NCBI GenBank assembly: GCA_020347585.1
Contig: CP070733.1
Span: 2,049,468 to 2,061,508, forward strand
DNA from: Pseudomonadota bacterium
GTDB taxonomy: Bacteria; Pseudomonadota; Gammaproteobacteria; CAMYNG01
Reading direction: 5' to 3'
Length of the DNA stretch: 12,041 nt
Shown here: positions 6,980-12,041 of the stretch, in pieces
Numbering within the stretch: the first letter of the stretch is position 1
How the letters are laid out: the number at the start of each line of letters is the position of its first letter
The notes under the pieces: generated by a model
What the model saw: the letters and a program-made list of their open reading frames with translations, nothing else
What the model was told of the DNA's origin: nothing
The model's database searches: none
Program-made: the position numbers and the translations under genes

Positions 6980-7446
6980 TGCACCCTCCTTGGGTTTCCT
7001 TGCTCTGCCTCATAGTCTGTCGGATAAACCGGTCCTTTTTGCTTGATTTGCTTTGACGAGCCAGGATGGGCGCTCCTGGGTTGAAGTCGGCGGATCAACA
7101 CCTCCCGTAGCGCGGATTCATCTCCGGCGTAACGCCGTTTCAGGATCGCAACCTCTTGGTCCGCGTACTGCTGCGCATGCTCTGCAGGCAGGACGTGTGC
7201 CATCGCGACGAGACGCTCATGATAGAGCGCGAACAAATCCGGCAGGCGATTTGGAATGGTGAAATCATTGGTCGGCACCACAAATACCCGGCCGAGTTCA
7301 GGCGGGCCCGATCCCCCCGCCTGGGGCGTGGGTGGGGCTTGACCAATATCTTCCGAGTGATGTTCCAGCGAGATTTTTGCCCCTGTGCATCCCGCAACAA
7401 GCACGAGGGCCACACAGAGCAGCCCGTATTTACCCATAGCTGTCAT
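6976..7446 (-). CDS. Small lipoprotein coupled to the His-first secreted protein
   Basis: The 156-residue product has a lipoprotein signal: MGKYGLLCVALVLVAG-C20, a lipobox with the +1 cysteine at 20 followed by T. The mature part starts with a Pro/Gly-rich spacer (about 35-52), then a helical segment (70-122, LFALYHERLVAMAH through LREVLIRRL) with several charged residues, and a basic, Lys/Gln-rich tail. The family is not recognised. An excellent AAGGAGG lies 5-6 nt before the ATG at 7446; an ATG three codons on is less well placed. The stop overlaps the next start by 4 nt. The pairing suggests a membrane-anchored partner or assembly factor for the secreted protein, which is inference from coupling only. 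T21 after the cysteine rather than Asp favours outer-membrane sorting under the E. coli rule. Confidence 0.82.
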   Translation of the reverse strand: MTAMGKYGLLCVALVLVAGCTGAKISLEHHSEDIGQAPPTPQAGGSGPPELGRVFVVPTNDFTIPNRLPDLFALYHERLVAMAHVLPAEHAQQYADQEVAILKRRYAGDESALREVLIRRLQPRSAHPGSSKQIKQKGPVYPTDYEAEQGNPRRVQ

Positions 7447-7525
7447 GATGTCCTCCTTGGCAATACCCGTTCAGATCTTGTGGCATCTTCCTCTCAGCCC
7501 ACTACGCCTATCTACCCCACATCAA

Positions 7526-7546
7526 ATGAACATAATCCGAGTTCAT
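7526..7546. promoter_or_regulatory. Inverted repeat ATGAAC-N9-GTTCAT, candidate operator
   Basis: Two perfect 6-bp arms are separated by 9 nt, about 80 nt upstream of the lipoprotein start. Arm geometry would suit a dimeric DNA-binding regulator. No regulator is identified and no clear -10/-35 pair was found beside it. Confidence 0.28.
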
Positions 7547-7775
7547 GCAGAATAGCGGGCGCACCTCGTCGAAGCGCATTACCGATCAACTGGAATAAAT
7601 TAAATCTAGCACCTGATGTTCAGCTGGTCAGCCGAGCTACTACCCACCCGGTTGTGAGAAATTAACACCACCCGAACCTGGTAGCTTTGTTGTTCGAAGA
7701 CGCTTGCCGTCTGCCACTGGCGTACTAAGAAAACGCAGGACGAATCCGGGTAACAACCGATCATAGTACGTGCAT

Positions 7776-7804
7776 CAAAAGAAAAGCCCGCATAAGGCGA
7801 GCTT
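7776..7804 (-). terminator. Rho-independent terminator of hcp
   Basis: Read on the minus strand, AAGCTCGC pairs with GCGGGCTT (8 bp with one G-U) around the loop CTTAT and is followed by TTTCTTTT. It begins 73 nt after the hcp stop. The G-U pair exists only in the minus-strand RNA, which supports that direction. Confidence 0.72.
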
Positions 7805-7815
7805 GAAGCCATTAC

Positions 7816-7833
7816 GGCTAGCAATCGCTAGCC
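7816..7833. other. Perfect 7-bp hairpin beside the hcp terminator
   Basis: GGCTAGC and GCTAGCC flank the 4-nt loop AATC. It lies between the hcp stop and the terminator, has no U-tract, and may be part of the 3' untranslated structure. Confidence 0.45.
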
Positions 7834-7876
7834 CCACTAAGAAACAATGGAATAGGTATTACTCCAGTCGTTGTTG

Positions 7877-8368
7877 TCACTCCCCCCGCCATGAGTCCTT
7901 GTGAGTTGCACCGCCAATTTCATAAGTCCATGTGATGTCGCCAAAGACTAATTCAACCTCCTCCATCATGGGCGGGACATCCTCGCCGGCAATGATGACA
8001 TCTTCACTTAGCTGACTGACGCTGCTGACATAGCCATTCTCCAGCAGCACCGTGTAGAAATGTTCCTCTGCGCCGCTGCCACCCGGAGAGGGTCGGAAGA
8101 AGTGAAACTCGGCCTTGGTAACCGGCTCGTTCTGACACAGTGCCTTGAGCAGAAGAGGTGTACTCTTGTCGATACGTTTGACGAACTTGACTGGGTGGTG
8201 CTGCCTTCGCCCTGTCACTCGTCCCGACGCATCGTCGCGGGGCGTAAGTACAGCGCCCTCATAGGACGAGCATTCGATGGTACCTTCCCGATCCATGCTT
8301 GAGATGGTGCTTTCCCCCTCAATCGCGTTGCCATCAATCTCGAGTCTTAAATGTACCGTTTGTGCCAT
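7877..8368 (-). CDS. hcp: Hcp (TssD) type VI secretion tube protein, orphan copy
   Basis: The 163-residue protein is a full-length Hcp family member. It shows the family start (MAQTVHLRLEIDGNAIEGEST), DREGTIECSSYE (26-37), the core TGRRQHHPVKFVKRIDKST (52-70), PLLLKALCQNEPV, FHFFRPSPGGSGAEEHFYTV (88-107) and the terminal LVFGDITWTYEIGG. Hcp forms hexameric rings that stack into the T6SS inner tube, are secreted, and can carry effectors. No other T6SS gene (tssB/C, vgrG, clpV, tssM) is in the window, so this is an orphan hcp that would work with a cluster elsewhere. The usual Hcp length argues against a C-terminal effector fusion. AAAGGAGTG lies about 7 nt before the ATG. A terminator follows downstream and an FNR/Dnr-like box lies about 142 nt upstream, so transcription is probably monocistronic and possibly redox-controlled. 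Confidence 0.95.
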   Translation of the reverse strand: MAQTVHLRLEIDGNAIEGESTISSMDREGTIECSSYEGAVLTPRDDASGRVTGRRQHHPVKFVKRIDKSTPLLLKALCQNEPVTKAEFHFFRPSPGGSGAEEHFYTVLLENGYVSSVSQLSEDVIIAGEDVPPMMEEVELVFGDITWTYEIGGATHKDSWRGE

Positions 8369-8663
8369 TTCTTCACTCCTTTGTTGAACGCCACACCCCC
8401 TCCCGTGTCACGACAGATGACGGGGCCTGACCATCTGATTTGAGACAGAGTTCGATATGAAATAAGTAGTCGCATTCTGCCTGCATATCAACGGCTAGAA
8501 AAACGCACCCATTGACTCAGGTCAATGCAATCCCTCGCCGACAGTCCCTTCCAATTTGTCGGGTAGCCTGAGAATTGTCCCTGCACCGCATATCTTTAGA
8601 TTCTGTAGTAAGATTAACCAATGCGACCCGCGGGTCCGAATCGAACGCGCAGAGTACAACCCC
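8369..8663. other. 295-bp divergent intergenic region between hcp and the membrane-protein gene
   Basis: No gene is seen. The FNR/Dnr-like box at 8510-8527 is the clearest element. A bulged inverted repeat around CCCG/CGGG with inner TCA/TGA (8403-8425) lies in the hcp 5' leader. The frame of the plus-strand gene stays open upstream to a TTG at 8556, but that start has no ribosome-binding site and encodes nothing signal-like. Confidence 0.5.
8510..8527. promoter_or_regulatory. FNR/Dnr-type operator between hcp and the membrane-protein gene
   Basis: CATTGACTCAGGTCAATG is a perfect inverted repeat with 7-bp arms and a 4-nt spacer. Its core TTGA-N6-TCAA is the consensus of CRP/FNR-superfamily sites (FNR, Anr, Dnr, FixK). 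If it acts at -41.5 toward hcp, the -10 should fall near 8484-8489, where the minus strand has the AT-rich GATATG. The equivalent plus-strand position (8548-8553, CTTCCA) is a poor -10. Activation of hcp is therefore the better reading. Binding by a specific regulator is inferred. Confidence 0.55.
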
Positions 8664-10094
8664 ATGTCGTCCGTGCCTGAACAGCCATCCAAGGGCGAAC
8701 CCTCGCAATTCCTTGTCGAGTCGCTGCGCGCGTCTACGCGGAGCCTACGGTTCCTGTTCCTGCTTATCCTGGCTCTATCTTTTCTCGTGGGTTATTCGAT
8801 ATTTCAGCAACCTTGGTGGATTATCGAAAGAGTCGGGTGGGGTATCGATACCTTCGAGCGTATCGAGAAGCTACACCGTGATTTCCGCAATGAACCCGCC
8901 TTGCAGTCTGCTGCTCTTGAAAAATTTGAACTACTGAAAGGCAAGGCGTTATCTCTGGCAGTCGCACTCGAACGACTGAATGAGGAGCGCCCGCAAGAAG
9001 CCGCTGCGCTGGTCGACAAACTGAAGGCCTCCCTGAAGGAAGAACAGCCGGACTATCTTGAAGCCCTACTCGATGACGATGCCTGGGAAGAGGTGTCTTC
9101 GGTATTCTCCCACATTCGTACCAAAGACGCCGAACAGTTAAGTATCGAGTACTTAGCCCTGTTTGCCGGATATTTCTACCCTGATTTGTGGCAAGACCTA
9201 CTCAAGGGCACCCTCGCACTACTGGCCCAACTCGACGAGTACTCGGTGGGGCTGGACCCCAATTACGCCGCGCAAGGCGTGGTAAGCGCCACCCTGGGCC
9301 ATTCCTGGCAGTCGGATCTGAACCGCTGGGATCTGGGGCCCTGGGCCGTCATTCGAAACGCAAAGCTGGGGGTCGAATGGGAGGATCGCCTGTACCAGCT
9401 GCCCAGCCTGGAGCGCGTCGCGCGAAGTATTGCCGTACTCGCCGCCTTCTGTGACAACTATGATATCGATCCTTGCTCGCTCAACTTTGTCCGCCGCGAG
9501 TTCGGTGAGAAGACAGATGAAAGCGTGTTAAGAAACCTCGAAGTGCCCTATCTTGGCAAGAGCGTGGGAAACCTGCAAATTGTATTAGCCTTTCCTTTCG
9601 TAGCATTCACTCTCGTGCTCATGCTCTATCTTCAGATCCGGCGGAGAAAGGCATTGCTGCAAACGCTGCTGTCGAGTCAAATCCAGCACGACGTTATGCT
9701 GCTGGATGCACCGACGATTTTCGCTAACATCGAACTGTTTGGCGGCACAAATCTGAAACGCGAAGAACGCGCCGCGAGCACAGGGTTACGACTCATGGTC
9801 GTATTGGCGCTGGCGTATACCTTTATCGTCGTCACGGCCTGTGTGTTCTATGTCGGTCAGGAGGTCCACTTCGATGTCATGCTCGTGCAGGTTGCTGACG
9901 AAATCAGGACAGGTCTGAACTCGGTCGGCTTGTCGGTGAGCTTGCCGTTTCTGCAATTCCCGTGGATTGAGCTGATCGCAGTAATTCTTTGGATTGTTGG
10001 CGCTTTCCTCACCGGCACCATGGGTGCATGGATTACCTGGCTGATTTGGAAGGAACTCCGCGTTTCTGACAAGACCAGCGAACAATCCGCCTAG
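8664..10094 (+). CDS. Multi-pass membrane protein of unknown function with large extracytoplasmic domain
   Basis: From the ATG at 8664 the protein has 476 residues and no family I recognise. The start is chosen because the frame upstream to the TTG at 8556 lacks hydrophobic or start signals; the site before 8664 has only a weak AGAG. A transmembrane helix at 29-48 (LRFLFLLILALSFLVGYSIF) is followed by about 250 residues rich in Glu/Leu helices (60-190) plus Trp-rich stretches, then helices at 302-324, 376-397 and 433-462. The segment 325-375 has a basic start (IRRRKALLQ) and is probably cytoplasmic, and 398-432 should be outside. C263 and C271 could form a disulfide. The charged tail (VSDKTSEQSA) is probably cytoplasmic. 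It is divergent from hcp and shares the FNR-like intergenic region, so a T6SS-linked role such as immunity or effector delivery is possible but not shown. A structured terminator-like element follows. Confidence 0.85.
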   Translation: MSSVPEQPSKGEPSQFLVESLRASTRSLRFLFLLILALSFLVGYSIFQQPWWIIERVGWGIDTFERIEKLHRDFRNEPALQSAALEKFELLKGKALSLAVALERLNEERPQEAAALVDKLKASLKEEQPDYLEALLDDDAWEEVSSVFSHIRTKDAEQLSIEYLALFAGYFYPDLWQDLLKGTLALLAQLDEYSVGLDPNYAAQGVVSATLGHSWQSDLNRWDLGPWAVIRNAKLGVEWEDRLYQLPSLERVARSIAVLAAFCDNYDIDPCSLNFVRREFGEKTDESVLRNLEVPYLGKSVGNLQIVLAFPFVAFTLVLMLYLQIRRRKALLQTLLSSQIQHDVMLLDAPTIFANIELFGGTNLKREERAASTGLRLMVVLALAYTFIVVTACVFYVGQEVHFDVMLVQVADEIRTGLNSVGLSVSLPFLQFPWIELIAVILWIVGAFLTGTMGAWITWLIWKELRVSDKTSEQSA

Positions 10095-10123
10095 GACTCA
10101 ACTGGCACATCACCTCAACAGCC

Positions 10124-10175
10124 AACGGGGCCATAACGCGAGTTATTGGCGTCTGGCAACAACCCCGCCCCGTTT
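10124..10175 (+). terminator. Structured terminator-like element after the membrane-protein gene
   Basis: The outer arms AACGGGGC (10124-10131) and GCCCCGTT (10167-10174) pair over 8 bp. Inside, ATAAC and GTTAT (10133-10146) form a hairpin with a GCGA tetraloop of GNRA type. The downstream T-tract is short (TTTCT). It begins 30 nt after the stop at 10094. It may be a terminator or a stable 3' RNA structure. Confidence 0.5.
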
Positions 10176-10240
10176 CTGCTCCATTTCAACGATGTAGGCA
10201 AGGTCAAATTCTTGGCACCCTTGTGCCGGGAGAAAGTGTG

Positions 10241-10390
10241 ATGCGTACATCGTTATTTCTGCAAGAGATTTGTTTGAATGATGCGACCTTGGTAAGGGAA
10301 GACAAGGGGCAATTCGTCCCAGTGATCATTGGGTGCATCTTAAGAGTTAACCGATTTGCTCATGAATCTGATGTCGACACGGATACATGA
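10241..10390 (+). CDS. Possible 49-residue small protein (weak)
   Basis: An ATG preceded by GGGAGA at about 8-9 nt opens a 49-codon frame with no signal peptide or membrane segment. The product is mixed in charge and contains FVPVIIGCILRV. A short hairpin (GGCAC/GTGCC, 10214-10227) sits just before the ribosome-binding site. There is no family match and no similarity to a neighbour, so the frame may be chance. An upstream leader ORF of the cytochrome gene is an alternative reading. Confidence 0.2.
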   Translation: MRTSLFLQEICLNDATLVREDKGQFVPVIIGCILRVNRFAHESDVDTDT

Positions 10391-10436
10391 GCCGACTGTT
10401 GCGCTCAGGTCTTGCACATATGTATGTGACTGTGAG

Positions 10437-10500
10437 CACGACACATCGTGTTGGAGTTGCGAATCGTGTTGAAGGGTTAATGACAAACCTGAATCACGAT
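10437..10500 (+). promoter_or_regulatory. Leader with repeated, mutually complementary ATCGTG/CACGAT words
   Basis: ATCGTGTTG occurs twice (10445-10453 and 10463-10471), 18 nt apart. CACGA at 10437-10441 pairs with the first copy to give a 5-bp hairpin with loop CACA. CACGAT at 10495-10500, directly followed by CTTCAAGGAGG, can pair with either ATCGTG copy, and TTGAAG after the second copy can pair with CTTCAA beside the ribosome-binding site. Alternative folds could expose or mask translation of the downstream gene. The repeats are seen; regulation is inferred. Confidence 0.3.
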
Positions 10501-10518
10501 CTTCAAGGAGGCGAAGAA

Positions 10519-11976
10519 ATGAAAGCATCAGTTCCAAAACTGCGCACAGCGCTATCACCCATTTTGTCAATAATCGTATTACTTACGGCGTTCATATCAG
10601 CATCACCTGTCTATGCGGTTTCTGGCTACCTGGCCGATTTTAACAGCCTGTATCCCGGCTCCACGTCGGCTAACAACGCGAGCTGCCAGCTCTGCCATGG
10701 CTCGTCTACCCAGAACCTAAATCCATACGGCGCGGCGATTTGCGTCCAAGGCGGTGGTATCACTGCGCGCCTGCAGGCCGTAGAGGCTGCGAATTCGGAC
10801 GCGGATCCCACCGGTTCTAATAATATCACGGAGATCAATGCCAGTACCCAGCCGGGCTGGACACCCGGGAATGTTAATGCGTTGTTCAACCGAGGCAACT
10901 GCAGCGCGATCGGAACCACCGAGGCGCCGCCTGCCTTCATTGCCGGTGACCTGGACCCGGCCGCGGGCAACCAGCCTCCAGTCGCCGACGCCAACGGTCC
11001 GTATACGGGAACGGTCGGTGTCGCTGTGACCTTCGATGGCACGGCGTCCAACGACCCGGACGGCACTATCGTGAGCTATGCCTGGGACTTCGGTGACGGC
11101 ACTATCGGCACCGGCGCAACGCCGACCCACACTTACCTCGTAGACGGCACGTTTGATGTCACCCTGACCGTGACGGATGACGCGGGCGACACGGGGATGG
11201 ATGCGACGACGGCCGCCATAGCGTTGGGCAACCAGCCGCCAGTCGCCGACCCCAATGGCCCATATACCGGAACGGTCGGCGTCGCTGTGACGTTCGATGG
11301 CACGGCGTCCAATGACCCGGACGGGACTATCGCCAGCTACAGTTGGGACTTCGGTGACGGAAACGTCGGAAATGGACCGACGCCGACCCACACCTATGCG
11401 GCAGCGAACACGTATAACGTGACCCTGATGGTGACGGATGACGCAGGTGCGACCGACTCAGCCGGGACCACCGCCGACATCGCTGCACAGCCTGTCAACC
11501 AGCCACCGGTGGCCGACGCCAATGGCCCATATAGCGGAGAGGTTGGCGTCGCTGTGACCTTCGATGGCACGGCGTCAAGCGATCCGGACGGAACCATCGT
11601 GAGCTATGCGTGGGAGTTTGGCGATGGGAATACCGGCACGGGACCAACGCCGACCCATGTCTACAGCGCCAATGGGAACTACCCCGTAACCCTGACGGTG
11701 ACGGATGATGCCGGCGACACCGGCACAGACACCTCAACCGCCAGTATCGGGGCAGTGAATCAACCACCCGTTGCGGATCCCAACGGCCCGTATAGCGGAA
11801 CAGCCGGTGTGCCGGTGACCTTCGATGGCACAGGATCCAGCGATGCGGACGGGACCATCGTGAGCTATGCGTGGGACTTTGGTGACGGCGCCAGCGGCTC
11901 CGGGCCAACGCCGACTCATACCTACAGTGCTAACGTGGATATCCCCAGCCAGGTGACATCATCAAGATTAAAGTAG
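10519..11976 (+). CDS. Exported CxxCH (c-heme) protein with PKD domains, broken in the fourth PKD
   Basis: The ATG at 10519 is chosen for its perfect AAGGAGG (10505-10511) and the signal peptide behind it (hydrophobic core 14-29, cleavage near VYA/V33-34). The frame is open upstream to 10387, but that would bury the signal peptide. One c-type heme motif, C56-Q-L-C59-H60, is followed by an Asp/Asn-rich calcium-binding-like stretch (NSDADPTGSNNITEINAST, about 92-110) and a C76/C128 pair. From N151 come PKD domains of 87-89 residues (NQPPVADANGPYTG, FDGTASNDPDGTIVSYAWDFGDG, PTHTY, VTLTVTDDAG). PKD domains are beta-sandwich modules of surface and secreted proteins. The fourth copy follows the pattern to PTHTYSAN, then ends in an unrelated 10-residue tail and a stop at 11974-11976 instead of VTLTVTDD. 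The genuine C-terminus is missing from about 11935 on. Inferred role: surface-exposed single-heme cytochrome or redox-active adhesin. Confidence 0.85.
   Translation: MKASVPKLRTALSPILSIIVLLTAFISASPVYAVSGYLADFNSLYPGSTSANNASCQLCHGSSTQNLNPYGAAICVQGGGITARLQAVEAANSDADPTGSNNITEINASTQPGWTPGNVNALFNRGNCSAIGTTEAPPAFIAGDLDPAAGNQPPVADANGPYTGTVGVAVTFDGTASNDPDGTIVSYAWDFGDGTIGTGATPTHTYLVDGTFDVTLTVTDDAGDTGMDATTAAIALGNQPPVADPNGPYTGTVGVAVTFDGTASNDPDGTIASYSWDFGDGNVGNGPTPTHTYAAANTYNVTLMVTDDAGATDSAGTTADIAAQPVNQPPVADANGPYSGEVGVAVTFDGTASSDPDGTIVSYAWEFGDGNTGTGPTPTHVYSANGNYPVTLTVTDDAGDTGTDTSTASIGAVNQPPVADPNGPYSGTAGVPVTFDGTGSSDADGTIVSYAWDFGDGASGSGPTPTHTYSANVDIPSQVTSSRLK
10969..11934 (+). repeat. Tandem PKD-domain repeats (three full, one truncated)
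   Basis: Units begin at 10969, 11230, 11497 and 11758 (261, 267 and 261 bp), each starting with a codon for N of NQPPVAD. Long stretches are nearly identical between units, for example around GCTGTGACCTTCGATGGCAC. The fourth unit is cut after about 177 bp. Such repeats can recombine in the genome and can also mislead assembly. Confidence 0.9.
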
Positions 11977-12041
11977 TCCAGTACTGCTTTAGCCGGTTTT
12001 TCCCATCTCCAGTCCTGCGCTAGATCGTATTTTCTGCGAGC
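11937..12041 (-). pseudogene. Fragment of an alpha/beta-fold hydrolase, cut at the nucleophile elbow
   Basis: The minus strand is open from the window edge for 35 codons, with YDLAQDWRWEKPAKAVLDYF followed by NLDDVTWLGIS. This matches the helix and strand leading to the GxSxG nucleophile elbow of alpha/beta hydrolases (typically ...LDxVxLxGxSxGG). The match ends after S35 (11937-11939); the next codons give TLAL and a stop at 11922 that read backwards into the PKD repeat. The start lies beyond 12041. The catalytic Asp and His would be in the lost part, so this fragment cannot be active as it stands. Confidence 0.6.

Larger units (their letters stand above)
7447..7876. other. 430-bp intergenic region between hcp and the lipoprotein gene
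   Basis: It contains the hcp terminator (7776-7804), an adjacent 7-bp hairpin (7816-7833) and an inverted repeat upstream of the lipoprotein gene (7526-7546). Between 7550 and 7775 I see no gene, only short complementary words such as AGCTAC/GTAGCT. A 72-codon open frame on the minus strand (7606-7824) runs through the terminator and lacks a ribosome-binding site, so it is not called. Confidence 0.55.
10095..10518. other. 424-bp intergenic region upstream of the PKD cytochrome gene
   Basis: It holds the structured element at 10124-10175, a weak small open frame at 10241-10390, the palindromic word CACATA-TG-TATGTG (10415-10428) and the repeated ATCGTG/CACGAT leader (10437-10500). No convincing -10/-35 pair was found. 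Confidence 0.5.

Noticed and set aside
7156..7665. 169-codon plus-strand open frame
   Set aside because: Antisense to the well-supported lipoprotein gene (lipobox, AAGGAGG, coupled stop) for most of its length, with no recognisable domain.
7606..7824. 72-codon minus-strand open frame downstream of hcp
   Set aside because: It runs straight through the hcp terminator and has no ribosome-binding site.
8556..8663. Earlier TTG start for the membrane protein, adding 36 residues
   Set aside because: No Shine-Dalgarno. It would begin only about 30 nt from the FNR-like box, and the added residues look untranslated.
10213..10227. Sigma54-like sequence TTGGCACCCTTGTGCC
   Set aside because: The GG-to-GC spacing is one base short of the strict -24/-12 rule, and the sequence is explained as a small hairpin.
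10387..10518. Earlier ATG start for the PKD cytochrome, adding 44 residues
   Set aside because: It would place a charged segment before the signal peptide. The ATG at 10519 has a near-perfect ribosome-binding site.
10626..11919. Long minus-strand open frames (up to 224 codons) opposite the PKD gene
   Set aside because: They are mirror frames of the GC-rich PKD repeats, are low-complexity Arg/Val-rich, and have no start signals.
1..12041. CRISPR array, tRNA, rRNA, insertion sequence or integron attC site
   Set aside because: No short regularly spaced direct repeats, no cloverleaf, no transposase or integrase motif and no paired attC core sites were seen. The regular repeats present are protein-coding domains.

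Overview
The window looks like chromosomal DNA of a free-living Gram-negative proteobacterium, most likely a gammaproteobacterium. The basis is moderately high GC, Shine-Dalgarno-led genes, Sec signal peptides, a lipobox lipoprotein, an Hcp-type type VI secretion protein and an FNR/Dnr-type operator. No rRNA, tRNA, transposase, integrase or CRISPR array was seen. The genus cannot be assigned from sequence alone.

Left part (1-5205, all minus strand). The first gene (2004 to beyond position 1) is a large exported tetraheme c-type cytochrome. It starts with GTG, so an ATG-only reading misses it. Its four CxxCH motifs are followed by a Ca-binding-like linker and four tandem choice-of-anchor-D/HYDIN-like Ig-fold repeats, and its C-terminus lies outside the window. 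Upstream come a secreted metallo-beta-lactamase-fold hydrolase, a YdjM/DUF457 membrane metal-dependent hydrolase (27 nt apart, probably one transcript), and a spermidine-synthase-like Rossmann-fold protein.

Middle part (5297-7446, minus strand). A strong intrinsic terminator closes the transcript of an unrecognised exported protein. Beyond it lies a translationally coupled pair: a lipoprotein followed by a Cys-rich secreted protein whose predicted mature N-terminus is histidine.

Right part (7776-12041). An orphan hcp gene (minus) with a clear downstream terminator is divergent from a 476-residue multi-pass membrane protein of unknown function (plus). The shared intergenic region holds an FNR/Dnr-like box. 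A structured terminator-like element follows the membrane protein gene. Next, a leader with repeated ATCGTG/CACGAT elements precedes an exported CxxCH protein carrying PKD domains. The fourth PKD domain stops abruptly near 11935. From there to the window end the minus strand encodes the N-terminal side of an alpha/beta-hydrolase nucleophile elbow, so two unrelated genes are cut at one breakpoint (rearrangement or assembly chimera).

How the genes fit together. Most products are predicted to be exported, and two heme-c proteins built on modular Ig-like arrays lie at the two ends. This suggests a cell-surface or periplasmic redox/adhesion locus, but no single described pathway ties the genes together. 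The orphan Hcp plus divergent membrane protein under a putative oxygen- or nitric-oxide-responsive operator, and the His-first secreted protein with its coupled lipoprotein, are the best candidates for undescribed biology.
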